64,000 bases of DNA from Solidesulfovibrio carbinoliphilus subsp. oakridgensis (GTDB taxonomy: Bacteria > Desulfobacterota > Desulfovibrionia > Desulfovibrionales > Desulfovibrionaceae): assembly GCF_000177215.2 (NCBI RefSeq), contig NZ_CM001368.1:2741001-2805000 (forward strand). Direction: 5' to 3'. Position 1 is the first letter of the stretch. The number at the start of each line of letters is the position of its first letter. Below are positions 55,781-63,926 of the stretch, piece after piece. Both the position numbers and the translations under genes were made by a program. A model generated the notes under the pieces. The model was given only the letters and a program-made list of their open reading frames with translations, was not told where the DNA came from and did no database searches.

Positions 55781-56770
55781 TCAGGAGCTTTGGGCCAACA
55801 GGTGGGCCGCCACCCAGGCCGCGCCGTAGAGGCCGGTCTGTTCGTCGCGCACGAGCCGCACAGGAATGGTTGTAAGAAGGTCGCCATAGGTGGGGGAATC
55901 CCGGAATTCGCGGGCGAATTCCGGGTGGGTGACCAAAAGCGGGTTTTTGGCGGCCACGCCGCCGCTTACGTACAGGCCGCCGGTGGCCAGCACGGTCAGG
56001 GCGTAGTCGCGGGCGGCCCGGCCGTAGAACCGGGCGAAAAGGGCCGTGGTCCGGCTTTCCCGGGTCAGGGACGCCCCGACCTCGGCCGGGGTCAGGTCCT
56101 GTCCGGTCAAAAACCGGTGCAGGTGGGCCAGGCCCGAGCCCGAGAGCACGGTGTCGCCCCGGACGTAGCGCTCGCCGGTCAGGCGGCAGAGGGAGGCGGC
56201 AAAGGCGTTCTCCTCGTCGCCGAAAAAGCTGGCCGAGGCGTGGCCCTTTTCCGAAGGCAGGACCTTGTAGCCGCCGCCCGCCCCGGGTTCGAGGGGGGCC
56301 AGGGCGGCGTGGCCAAGGCCGGTGCCGGCTCCGATCACGGCCTGGACCCGGTCCGGGTCCATCACGCCCGGCAGCACCACGTCGGCATCGCCGCCGAGCA
56401 GCCGGCAGCCGTGGGCCTGGGCCAGGAAATCGTTGACGCAGGCCGTGCGGGCCAGGCCGAAGACCGCGGAAACGTCGTCGAGGTCGAGCTTCCAATCGAT
56501 GTTGGCAAAGGTGACCGTACGGCCGACCACGGCTCCGGGCACGGCGAAGACCGCCGCCTCGGCCGAACGCGGCGGCAGGGAAAATCCTGTCCGCGTCAGA
56601 TCCTCCAGCAGGTCCACAAAGGAATCGGCCTCCGTCGTTGGCAGCCAGACCGAGGAGACAAGGGCCAGGCCGCCCGACGGAGACAGGGTGAAGTGGCCAA
56701 AGCGGCTGTTGGTGCCGCCGATGTCGGCGGCGAGGATGTGCCTGGCTGCTGGCGCGGTGTCGCGGGGCAT
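55781..56770 (-). CDS. glk: Glucokinase
   Basis: The 329-residue protein is a bacterial type A glucokinase with the phosphate-binding motif ADIGGTNSRFG at the start, FANIDWKLD, the sugar-site sequence VNDFLAQAHG and GAGTGLGHA. It phosphorylates glucose with ATP in the cytoplasm. AAGGAG lies seven bases before ATG 56770. Pairing with moeA in one transcript has no obvious metabolic logic. Confidence 0.92.
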   Translation of the reverse strand: MPRDTAPAARHILAADIGGTNSRFGHFTLSPSGGLALVSSVWLPTTEADSFVDLLEDLTRTGFSLPPRSAEAAVFAVPGAVVGRTVTFANIDWKLDLDDVSAVFGLARTACVNDFLAQAHGCRLLGGDADVVLPGVMDPDRVQAVIGAGTGLGHAALAPLEPGAGGGYKVLPSEKGHASASFFGDEENAFAASLCRLTGERYVRGDTVLSGSGLAHLHRFLTGQDLTPAEVGASLTRESRTTALFARFYGRAARDYALTVLATGGLYVSGGVAAKNPLLVTHPEFAREFRDSPTYGDLLTTIPVRLVRDEQTGLYGAAWVAAHLLAQSS

Positions 56771-56858
56771 CGGGATCTCCTTGAAGTGCGGCGGGGTTTG
56801 CGGCAGGGTGCCAAAGCGCCGACGGCAGTGTAGCCGGGGCGCGACGGGAAACGCAAGC

Positions 56859-57491
56859 ATGGCCCAAGATACCCTGCCGGCCTTGGCGGCGGCCGGCGCG
56901 GCCATGGGCCTGTCCGCCGGTTTCGCCCCTGGCCCGCTTTTGTCCCTGGTCCTGTCCCAGACCCTGGCCCATGGTCCGGGCGAAGGGGTCAAGGTGGCCC
57001 TCGCCCCGCTCGTCACCGACACGCCCATCATCCTGGCCGCCTGGCTGGTGCTCTCGCGCCTGTCCGGCAGCCCGGCCGTGCTCGGCGTCCTGTCGCTGGC
57101 CGGGGCCTGCCTGCTTGGGCGCTACGGTTGGGATTGCCTGTCCGCGCCGCCGCCGGACGCGGGCGATCCGGCCAGGGCCCCCCGGTCGCTCCTGCGGGGC
57201 GTGGCCGCCAACTTCGCCAACCCCCACCCCTATCTCTTCTGGACGACCGTGGGCGTGCCCATGCTCCTCGATGCCGCGAACTCGGGGCCCTGGGCGGTGG
57301 CCGTGTTCCTGGCCGTCTTTTACGCCGCCATCGTCGGGGCCAAGATCCTGGCCGCCCTGGTGGCCGGCCGGTTCCGGCGGTTTCTGGGCAGCCGGTCCTA
57401 CCGGCTGCTCATGGCCGGGCTCGGATTGTCGCTCTTCTACTACGCCGTGGCCTTCGCCCGCCACGGCTTTTCGCTGCTTGGCGGAACATAA
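56859..57491 (+). CDS. LysE/RhtB-family amino acid exporter
   Basis: The 210-residue inner-membrane protein has about six hydrophobic segments and the family opening GLSAGFAPGPLLSLVLSQTL. A conserved NPHPYLFWTTVG stretch lies in the middle. LysE-type proteins export amino acids or derivatives. It is divergent from glk and is followed after 88 bases by an amidase gene. Confidence 0.85.
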   Translation: MAQDTLPALAAAGAAMGLSAGFAPGPLLSLVLSQTLAHGPGEGVKVALAPLVTDTPIILAAWLVLSRLSGSPAVLGVLSLAGACLLGRYGWDCLSAPPPDAGDPARAPRSLLRGVAANFANPHPYLFWTTVGVPMLLDAANSGPWAVAVFLAVFYAAIVGAKILAALVAGRFRRFLGSRSYRLLMAGLGLSLFYYAVAFARHGFSLLGGT

Positions 57492-57579
57492 TCCCGCATT
57501 GTCCTTTGCCCGGATCGTCCGTATCATGCAAGACGGCTTTGCGCCGCATCCCCATGACCCATTGCCACAAGGAGTCCCC

Positions 57580-58470
57580 ATGGCCGCGCCGTTCACCATA
57601 GGGCTTGTGCAGATGGCCCCGGAAAAGACCGTGGCCGCGTCCGTCGAGAAGGCGGCCGACCGCGTGGCCGCCGCCGCCAAGGCCGGGGCCAATGTCGTCT
57701 GCCTGCCCGAACTCTTCGCCACGCCCTATTTCTGCCGCACCGAAGACCACGCCGCCTTCGACCTGGCCGAACCCATTCCCGGCCCCACCACCCAGGCCAT
57801 GGCCGCGGCGGCCAAGGCGGCGGGCGTGGTGGTCGTGGCCCCGCTCTTCGAGCGCCGGGGCCCCGGCTGCTACCACAATTCCCTGGCCGTGCTCGGCCCG
57901 GACGGCCGGCACCTCGGCGTCTACCGCAAGATGCACATCCCCCACGACCCGGGCTTTGAGGAGAAGTTCTACTTCGCGCCCGGGGACCTGGGATTCAAGG
58001 CCTTTGACACGCCCTTCGGCCCCATCGGCACGCTCATCTGCTGGGACCAGTGGTTCCCCGAAGCGGCCCGGGCCACGGCCCTGCAAGGCGCCCTGGTCCT
58101 GTGCTATCCTACGGCCATCGGTTGGCATCCGTCGGAAAAGGCCGCCTACGGCGAGACCCAGCGCGACGCCTGGATGACGGTCCAGCGTGGCCACGCCATC
58201 GCCAACGGCATCTACGTGGCCGCCATCAACCGGGTCGGGATCGAAGGCTCGGGCGCGGGCTACGGCGACACTTTGGAATTCTGGGGCTCGTCGTTTCTGG
58301 CCGACCCCTCGGGCCGGGTCCTGGCCCAGGCCGGCCTGGACACCGAAGAGATCGTCACCGGCGTCATCGATCCCCAGGTCCTCGAAACGCAGCGCCGCCA
58401 CTGGCCGTTTCTGCGCGACCGCCGCGTGGACGCCTACGGCGGGTTGGGGCGGCTGTACGGGACGGAGTAG
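57580..58470 (+). CDS. Carbon-nitrogen hydrolase, N-carbamoylputrescine amidase type
   Basis: The 296-residue nitrilase-superfamily enzyme has its full catalytic triad: Glu44 in LPELFATPYFC, Lys117 in YRKMHIPHDPGF and Cys154 in LICWDQWFPEAAR. The surrounding sequence and length closely resemble AguB, which turns N-carbamoylputrescine into putrescine. An agmatine deiminase gene, the usual partner, is not seen here. AAGGAG precedes ATG 57580. Confidence 0.88.
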   Translation: MAAPFTIGLVQMAPEKTVAASVEKAADRVAAAAKAGANVVCLPELFATPYFCRTEDHAAFDLAEPIPGPTTQAMAAAAKAAGVVVVAPLFERRGPGCYHNSLAVLGPDGRHLGVYRKMHIPHDPGFEEKFYFAPGDLGFKAFDTPFGPIGTLICWDQWFPEAARATALQGALVLCYPTAIGWHPSEKAAYGETQRDAWMTVQRGHAIANGIYVAAINRVGIEGSGAGYGDTLEFWGSSFLADPSGRVLAQAGLDTEEIVTGVIDPQVLETQRRHWPFLRDRRVDAYGGLGRLYGTE

Positions 58471-58474
58471 GAAA

Positions 58475-58530
58475 AAGATGCCTCCGGCGGCCGGGAGGGG
58501 GTCACCCCCTCCCGGACCCACCCGAACGGG
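58475..58530 (+). repeat. Dispersed palindromic repeat after the amidase gene
   Basis: AAGATGCCTCCGGCGG begins five bases after the stop and leads into a 25-bp palindrome (58491-58515) whose arms are CCGGGAGGGGGT and its complement. The arms differ in sequence from those at 971-992 and 23514-23538, but pairing is complete. Confidence 0.8.
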
Positions 58531-58588
58531 GGATGTGGGAGAGCGGATGAGGCGCCCCCTTTGAGCGTTTTTGGGGGAAGATGGGGGT

Positions 58589-58636
58589 CTGGGGGAAGGA
58601 ACCCCCTTTTTGCAAAAAGGGGGTTCCTTCCCCCAG
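58589..58636. repeat. Perfect 48-bp palindrome
   Basis: CTGGGGGAAGGAACCCCC and five T residues (58589-58611) are mirrored exactly by 58614-58636 across a GC centre, so the whole 48 bases equal their own reverse complement. It ends six bases before the GGAGG ribosome binding site of the MoeA-LysR gene, and that site lies within a GCCGCCGGAGGC repeat module. It might control read-through or translation of that gene. Confidence 0.9.
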
Positions 58637-58650
58637 CCGCCGGAGGCTAC

Positions 58651-60597
58651 ATGAAGCGAAATATCTATCTGCGCACGATTCCCATCGAGGAGGCTCTCAC
58701 CCGGGCCAAGGACGCGCTCGATCGCGAGGCCCTGCTGACGGTCGAGCGGATCGGGGCCGAACGGGCCGCCGGCCGGATCACGGCCGAGCCGGTCATGGCC
58801 CGCTATTCCTCGCCCACCTACCACAGCGCGGCCATGGACGGCATCGCCGTGCGCGCGGCCGACACCTTCCTGGCCCGGGAGGGCTCGCCGGTCCGGCTCC
58901 TGACCGGGGACGGGTTCGTGTTCGTCAACACCGGCCACCCGCTGCCGTCCGCCTTCGACGCCGTGATCATGATCGAAAACGTGGTCATGGACGGCGACAC
59001 GGCCACCATCGAATCCCCGGTCGCGCCCTTCACCCACGTGCGCCGCATCGGCGAGGATATCGTGGCCACGGAAATGATCCTGCCCCGGCACCGGCGCATT
59101 TCGGCCTACGACGTGGGGGCCCTGCTCTCCTGCGGCGCCTACGACGTGGACGTGTACGAACAGGTGCGGATCCGGGTCATTCCCACCGGCGACGAGGTCA
59201 TGGATTTCACCTCCCGCCCGGCCCCGGGCCCGGGCCAGGTGGTGGAGAGCAATTCCATGCTCTTGTGCGCCCTGGCCGACGAATGGGGCATGGCCTGCCA
59301 GCGGGTGGCGCCGATCCGGGACGACCCCGACGCCCTGGCCGCCGCCCTGGAGGAGGGGCTCAATAGCGACGCCCACATCGTGGTCATCGTGGCCGGGTCC
59401 TCGGCCGGGAGCAAGGATTTCACCCGGGCCACCATCGAGCGGGTCGGCGAGGTGCTGGTCCACGGCGTGGCCGCCATGCCGGGCAAACCGTCACTCCTTG
59501 GCGTCGCCCGGGGCAAGCTGGTGGTCGGGGCCCCGGGCTATCCGGTCAGCTCGGTGGTCTGCTTCGAGCGGCTTTTGTATCCCCTGGCCTGCTGGCTGTC
59601 CCGGGCCGAGCCCAAGACCCGCCAGACCGTGGCCGCGACGCTGGCCCGGAGCGTGCCGTCGCGCATCGGCATGGTGGATTTTGTCCGCCTGGCCGTGGGC
59701 CAGGTCGGCGACGAGTACGTGGCCCTGCCCCTGTCCCGGGGGGCCGGCAGCATCTCCACCATGACCAAGGCGCAGGCCGTCACCCAGCTGCCGCCCGAGG
59801 CCGAGGGCCTGGAATCCGGGGCCACGGTCACGGCCGAGCTTCTGGTCGACGCCGGGGAGCTGGCCCGCACCCTGGTCTGCGTCGGCAGCCACGACAACAC
59901 CCTCGACATCCTGGCCGACAGGCTCATGCGCGGCGATCCGCCCATGCGGCTGGCCTCCAGCCACGTCGGCAGCATGGGCGGCCTCATTGCCCTGCGAAAC
60001 GGCGCGTCCATGCTGGCCGGCACCCATCTCTTCGACCCGGAAAGCGGGGACTACAACTTCCCCTTCCTGGCCAAGTACCTGCCCGGCCTGGATGTGACCG
60101 TGGTCAACCTGGCCATCCGCCACCAGGGCCTGATCGTGGCCCCGGGCAATCCCAAGGGGATCACCGGCATCGCCGACCTGGCCAGGGACGGGGTCCGGTA
60201 CCTGAACCGCCAGCGCGGGGCCGGCACGCGCATCCTTTTCGACCACCACTTGGCCAAAAGCGGGCTGACGCCGGACCGGATCTCCGGCTACGACCGGGAA
60301 GAGCACACGCACATGGCCGTGGCCGTCAACGTCAAGACAGACGCGGCCGACTGCGGCCTGGGCGTCTTTGCCGCGGCCAAGGCGCTCGGCCTCGATTTCG
60401 TGCCCCTGGCCCGGGAGCGCTACGATCTGGTCATCCCCGCCGCCTACCGCGACGACCAGAAGATCGCGGCCGTTTTCGCGGTGGTGGGCAGCGAGGCCTT
60501 CAAGGAGCAGGTCCGGGCCCTCGGCGGCTACGAGACCGACTGGAGCGGCCGGATCATGGCGCCGGGCATGGGCCTGCCCGGGGAGCCGGCGGCGTAG
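58651..60597 (+). CDS. MoeA fused to a periplasmic-binding-protein-like (LysR substrate) domain
   Basis: The 648-residue protein joins a MoeA-type molybdopterin domain (1 to about 410) to a PBP-like domain (about 430-640). MoeA blocks include HSAAMDGIAVRAAD, GHPLPSAFDAVIMIENV, IPTGDEVMDF and AGSSAGSKDFTRAT. The PBP part has SHDNTLDILADRL, SSHVGSMGGLIAL, GTHLFDPESGDYNFPF and RQRGAGTRILFDHHL. The second domain may sense or deliver molybdate or tungstate, or regulate the enzyme; this is not established. It gives the organism two MoeA types, perhaps for molybdenum and tungsten. Confidence 0.92.
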   Translation: MKRNIYLRTIPIEEALTRAKDALDREALLTVERIGAERAAGRITAEPVMARYSSPTYHSAAMDGIAVRAADTFLAREGSPVRLLTGDGFVFVNTGHPLPSAFDAVIMIENVVMDGDTATIESPVAPFTHVRRIGEDIVATEMILPRHRRISAYDVGALLSCGAYDVDVYEQVRIRVIPTGDEVMDFTSRPAPGPGQVVESNSMLLCALADEWGMACQRVAPIRDDPDALAAALEEGLNSDAHIVVIVAGSSAGSKDFTRATIERVGEVLVHGVAAMPGKPSLLGVARGKLVVGAPGYPVSSVVCFERLLYPLACWLSRAEPKTRQTVAATLARSVPSRIGMVDFVRLAVGQVGDEYVALPLSRGAGSISTMTKAQAVTQLPPEAEGLESGATVTAELLVDAGELARTLVCVGSHDNTLDILADRLMRGDPPMRLASSHVGSMGGLIALRNGASMLAGTHLFDPESGDYNFPFLAKYLPGLDVTVVNLAIRHQGLIVAPGNPKGITGIADLARDGVRYLNRQRGAGTRILFDHHLAKSGLTPDRISGYDREEHTHMAVAVNVKTDAADCGLGVFAAAKALGLDFVPLARERYDLVIPAAYRDDQKIAAVFAVVGSEAFKEQVRALGGYETDWSGRIMAPGMGLPGEPAA

Positions 60598-60605
60598 CGG
60601 AAAAG

Positions 60606-60685
60606 GATGGGCCTCCGGCGGCCGGGGCTTTGCCCCGGACCCCACCGGGAGGGGGTCACCCCCTCCCGGACCCTCCCGAACGGGG
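60606..60685 (+). repeat. Dispersed palindromic repeat after the MoeA-LysR gene
   Basis: The GGCCTCCGGCGGCC end module starts about nine bases after the stop. A CCGGGGC/GCCCCGG hairpin (60622-60638) and a 25-bp palindrome at 60645-60669 follow, the latter nearly identical to the one at 58491-58515. Confidence 0.78.
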
Positions 60686-60726
60686 CGGGCGGGTGTTTAT
60701 CCGAGCAGGGGAGATAAGAGGGAAAT

Positions 60727-60999
60727 ATGGACTGGAAACTGCTGGCTACGACCTTTGCCACCATCTTCGTGGCCGAACTCGGCGACAAGACCCAGCTCGC
60801 CTGCGTGCTGACGGCCGCGGATTCGCGAAAACCCTGGATCGTCTTTGCCGGCTCGTCCCTGGCCCTTGTCGCCACGAGCCTGCTCGGCGTCATTTTCGCG
60901 GAGTTCATCTGCAACTTCGTGTCGCCGGACATCATCAAAAAAGTCGCGGCCGTGGCCTTCGTGGTCATGGGCGTGCTGATCTATTTCGACAAGCTCTAG
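60727..60999 (+). CDS. Half-size GDT1/TMEM165 (UPF0016) family membrane protein
   Basis: The 90-residue protein has three hydrophobic segments and the diagnostic motif VAELGDKTQ (ExGDKT). Full-length members have two such halves and transport manganese or calcium; this is a single half and would have to dimerise. The C-terminus ends VVMGVLIYFDKL. Its stop codon overlaps the AGGAGG ribosome binding site of the next small gene. Confidence 0.88.
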   Translation: MDWKLLATTFATIFVAELGDKTQLACVLTAADSRKPWIVFAGSSLALVATSLLGVIFAEFICNFVSPDIIKKVAAVAFVVMGVLIYFDKL

Positions 61000-61007
61000 G
61001 AGGCCCC

Positions 61008-61241
61008 GTGGAAGAAGGACGCCTTGCCTTTGACCTGCGGACCATGTGCTGAGGCCTCGGCCTGGAGATAGGTTGGTATCTCCGCCTTTCGAGGGCCCGG
61101 GAACTGGAATTCCTCGTCGCCCCGAGCGCCCGGCCGGTCCTTGACGACCAGCTGGTCACGGTCTCCGGCTGGCGGCTGGCCGTGGAAACGGAGGAGGGAT
61201 TTTTGCGCGCCCGTTTTACGCGCGAGGCGCGCCCCGGCTGA
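61008..61241 (+). CDS. Candidate selenoprotein: small gene with in-frame UGA at codon 15
   Basis: A perfect AGGAGG (60998-61003) sits four bases before GTG 61008, so translation initiation is well supported. The frame reads MEEGRLAFDLRTMC and then UGA at 61050-61052. It continues without interruption, GLGLEIGWYLRLSRARELEF onward, to a UGA stop at 61239-61241: 77 codons in all. The 62 codons after the first UGA show about 80% G/C at third positions by my count. No ATG, GTG or TTG in this frame lies near the UGA, so the second part is reachable only by read-through. A SECIS-like hairpin follows the UGA at the correct distance. The result would be an adjacent Cys14-Sec15 pair followed by Gly, faintly like the C-x-G site of HesB/IscA-type proteins. 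A pseudogene is the main alternative. Confidence 0.6.
61050..61097 (+). promoter_or_regulatory. Bacterial SECIS-like stem-loop directly after the in-frame UGA
   Basis: GGAGATA (61064-61070) and TATCTCC (61077-61083) form a perfect 7-bp stem with the apical loop GGTTGG. The stem begins 11 nt after the UGA, the spacing I recall for E. coli fdhF, and the loop begins with G as bacterial SECIS loops do. A lower stem is possible between GGCCTCG (61053-61059) and CGAGGGCC (61090-61097) with one bulge. The bulged U of the E. coli element is not evident. Confidence 0.55.
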
Positions 61242-61294
61242 ACGGATTTCCCCGGAACCGGCAACCTGGGCTTGCTTTCCCAGCCACGTCTGGA

Positions 61295-63421
61295 ATGCGC
61301 ATGCGAATACCCCGGTTTGCCCCCTGGCAATGGTTCCTGGAACGCTCCATCGAGACGCTGCTCCTGTGCGTGGTGCTGCTGGCCGCCCTGCCGGCCATGG
61401 CCATCATCACGCTGTCGAGCTTCGAGGCCCGCGACCAGGCCGAGCGGCAGGCGGAGGAGGAGCTGCGCTACCTGACCCGGAGCCTGGCCGCCATCCAGCA
61501 CGGCGTCACCCGCCAGGCCGAAGGGCTTCTGGCCGCCCTGGCCCGGACCGAGGCGGTCGGAAGCGGCGACCTGGCCGCCTGCGACAGGCTTTTCACCGCC
61601 CTGCTGCGGGACCACCCCGAGCTTTCCAACATCTTCATGGCCGACGCGTCCGGCCGGGTCACGGCCGCCGGCCTGCCGCCTTTCGTCGGCGAGGACCTTT
61701 CCGACCGGAAATACTTCCGCGAAGCCATGGACACGGGGAAATTGGGTGTCGGCGATTTCATCCTGGGCCGGACCACAGGCAGGCCCATCCTGGCTTTCGC
61801 CCTACCGACCGGCAATGCCGGCCGACCGCTCCAGGGCATCCTCGGCATGTCCTACTATCTCCAGGGCTATGAGGCGTTTCTCGAAAAGCTGGAGATGCCG
61901 CCCCACGCCCGCGTGACCCTGCTCGACCGCAACGGCCGCCGGATGCTGGCCTATCCCCTGGACGCCCGCTATCCCCTGGGGGCCAAGGCCCATGCCCCGA
62001 ACTGGGAGCGTTTCGCGACGGCCGACGCGGACGAGGGGACATTCATGGCGCCGAGGCTCACGGGGGAGGAAGGCCTTTTCAGTTTCGCCCGGCTGCGGCT
62101 GGCCCCGGAGGCCCCGCCCTATATGACCATCGTGGTGTCGAGCGCCCGCCGGGAGGCCTTCCGCAACGCCGACATCCTGCTGCGCCGGGGACTGGCCTTG
62201 GTTCTCGTGGCCACCTTCCTGGCCTTGCTCATCGCCCGGCTGGCCGGCCGGGCGGCCATCGGGCGCGGCATCACCAACCTGGCCGACGCGGCCGGACGGC
62301 TGGCCGCCGGCGACCTGTCGGCCAGGGTCCCGGATGACGCCGGCAGCCTGGAGGTCAGGCGCCTGGGCCGAATCTTCAACGCCATGGCCGCGGCCCACGA
62401 AACCCGCGACCGGGAGCTGATCGAGGCGGCCGTGGCCCTCGGCAAGATGCGCGGCATGCTCAACAACATCCTGGAATCCATGCCCTCGGCCATCATCGGC
62501 TGCGACAGCGCGGGCCGGGTCACGCACATAAACCGCAACGCCGAACGCCTGCTCGGCCTCGAACGGGACACGGCCATGGGCCGGACCATGGCCGAATCCA
62601 TGCCCGCCCTTTCCACCTACCGCCAGACCCTGGAACAGTCCCTGCGGGAACGCCGGGCCCTGGTGGTGGAGAAGCTGGCGCTGCCCCTGGACCAGGCCAT
62701 CCGCCTGATGGACATGCTCTTTTACCCGCTGATCGCCAACGGCGCCGAGGGCGTGGTCATCCGGCTCGACGACGTGACCGAACGGGAAAAGGCCCGGGAG
62801 GCCCTGGAACGGAACCTGGAGGAGAAAAACATCCTGCTCAAGGAAATCCACCACCGGGTCAAAAACAACCTGCAGATCATCCTGAGTTTCATCAGCCTGC
62901 AGGCCGAGGACGCCACCGATTCCGGCGAGCGGGACCGGTTCCGGCAGCTCGAAATCCGGATCCGCTCCATGGCCCTGGTCCACCAGCAACTCTACAGCCA
63001 CGGGGAGGTCGCCACCATCGACATGGGGGAATACGTGGCCACCCTGGCCCGGGGCATCGTCGGCATCTTCCGCAAGACCCTGGCGGACGTGGCCCTGGTC
63101 CTCGACACCGAGCCCTTGCGCCTCTCCCTGGACAAGGCCGTGCCCTGCGGCCTGCTCCTTGGCGAATTGATCACCAACGCCTGCAAGCACGCCTTCGTCG
63201 CCGGCCGGGCCGGGGAACTGCGGGTGGGGAGCCGGGTGGAAGGCGGCGTCGTGCGCCTCTGGGTGGAGGACACGGGCCCGGGGACGCCCGAGGGGTTCGA
63301 TTACGCCAGGGCCCAGACCATGGGCATGACGCTCATAAAGGAACTGGTCCGCCAGCTCCAGGGCCGGGCGGCCTTGTCGGGAGACGGCGGCCTGCGCGTC
63401 GAGGTCGTCTTTCCGGCCTGA
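61295..63421 (+). CDS. Membrane sensor histidine kinase: Cache-HAMP-PAS-HisKA_2
   Basis: The 708-residue kinase has a membrane helix (about 18-40), a periplasmic dCache sensor (about 45-285), a second helix (about 288-310), a HAMP domain, a PAS domain (about 385-500, SMPSAIIGCDSAGRVTHINRNAERLLG) and a HisKA_2 phosphoacceptor region. The likely phospho-histidine is near residue 519 in LKEIHHRVKNNLQIILSFI. The HATPase domain has GELITNACKHAF and VEDTGPGTPEG. No response regulator gene is adjacent, so it may act on a distant partner. The ligand is unknown. ATG 61301 is an alternative start. Confidence 0.92.
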   Translation: MRMRIPRFAPWQWFLERSIETLLLCVVLLAALPAMAIITLSSFEARDQAERQAEEELRYLTRSLAAIQHGVTRQAEGLLAALARTEAVGSGDLAACDRLFTALLRDHPELSNIFMADASGRVTAAGLPPFVGEDLSDRKYFREAMDTGKLGVGDFILGRTTGRPILAFALPTGNAGRPLQGILGMSYYLQGYEAFLEKLEMPPHARVTLLDRNGRRMLAYPLDARYPLGAKAHAPNWERFATADADEGTFMAPRLTGEEGLFSFARLRLAPEAPPYMTIVVSSARREAFRNADILLRRGLALVLVATFLALLIARLAGRAAIGRGITNLADAAGRLAAGDLSARVPDDAGSLEVRRLGRIFNAMAAAHETRDRELIEAAVALGKMRGMLNNILESMPSAIIGCDSAGRVTHINRNAERLLGLERDTAMGRTMAESMPALSTYRQTLEQSLRERRALVVEKLALPLDQAIRLMDMLFYPLIANGAEGVVIRLDDVTEREKAREALERNLEEKNILLKEIHHRVKNNLQIILSFISLQAEDATDSGERDRFRQLEIRIRSMALVHQQLYSHGEVATIDMGEYVATLARGIVGIFRKTLADVALVLDTEPLRLSLDKAVPCGLLLGELITNACKHAFVAGRAGELRVGSRVEGGVVRLWVEDTGPGTPEGFDYARAQTMGMTLIKELVRQLQGRAALSGDGGLRVEVVFPA

Positions 63422-63441
63422 GCGGCGTCCGGGACGCCGGG

Positions 63442-63475
63442 CCCGCCACGGGCGGCCGCAGCCGCCCGTGGCGGG
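63442..63475. terminator. 15-bp perfect hairpin between convergent genes
   Basis: CCCGCCACGGGCGGC (63442-63456) pairs exactly with 63461-63475 around a 4-nt loop. It lies 21 bases after the kinase stop and 47 bases from the stop of the convergent lipoprotein gene. There is no T-run on the plus strand. Confidence 0.65.
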
Positions 63476-63521
63476 GAAAAGGCCGGGGACCGGGTATCGA
63501 AGCCGGGAGCCGGCCGGCCCG

Positions 63522-63926
63522 CTACTCGCGGACCATGCGGCTCAGCATGGACCGGCCGCCGTAGTTGTGCCAGACGCCGCCGTCCTTGACCAGGTAGGTG
63601 CTCGGTTCGGTGTCGCTGATCATCCGGTCGCCGTTGATGGTGAAAGGCATCCAGCCCTCGTGCTGCTCCATGGTCTTGCCGTCGCGCCACTTGTAGTAGA
63701 CGGCGTAGCGGTCGCCCTTTTTCACCAGGCAGTACTGGTAGCTGTTGGGCCGGTTGAATTCCGAGGGCCGGGAGCGCAGGTAGCAGCCGAGGAGCAGCGG
63801 ATCGGGCTCCTTTAAGACCTTGGCGTAGACCGTGGGCTCGGTGCCCAGTGCGGCCTTGTTGGCGATATTGCCGGCGCAGCCCGCCAGCAGAAGGGCCAAC
63901 AACGCCGCCATGCAAACGCGTGCCAT
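63522..63926 (-). CDS. Small lipoprotein of unknown function
   Basis: The 134-residue product starts at ATG 63926, seven bases after GGAG; the ATG six bases upstream is too close to that site. The signal peptide ends in lipobox LLAGC, so it should be lipidated. The mature part contains LLGCYLRSRPSEFNRPNSYQYCLVKKGDRYAVYYKW and two cysteines that could pair. I do not recognise the family. The gene is convergent with the sensor kinase. Confidence 0.78.
   Translation of the reverse strand: MARVCMAALLALLLAGCAGNIANKAALGTEPTVYAKVLKEPDPLLLGCYLRSRPSEFNRPNSYQYCLVKKGDRYAVYYKWRDGKTMEQHEGWMPFTINGDRMISDTEPSTYLVKDGGVWHNYGGRSMLSRMVRE

Noticed and set aside
60630-61052. 140-codon frame ending at the UGA of the small gene
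   Set aside because: Its first part is out of frame over the GDT1-type gene and the repeat; only the segment from GTG 61008 has a ribosome binding site.
61050-61241. Frameshift explanation for the interrupted small gene
   Set aside because: The good codon pattern continues in the same frame after the UGA, so a frameshift is not needed. A nonsense mutation remains possible and is noted in the finding.
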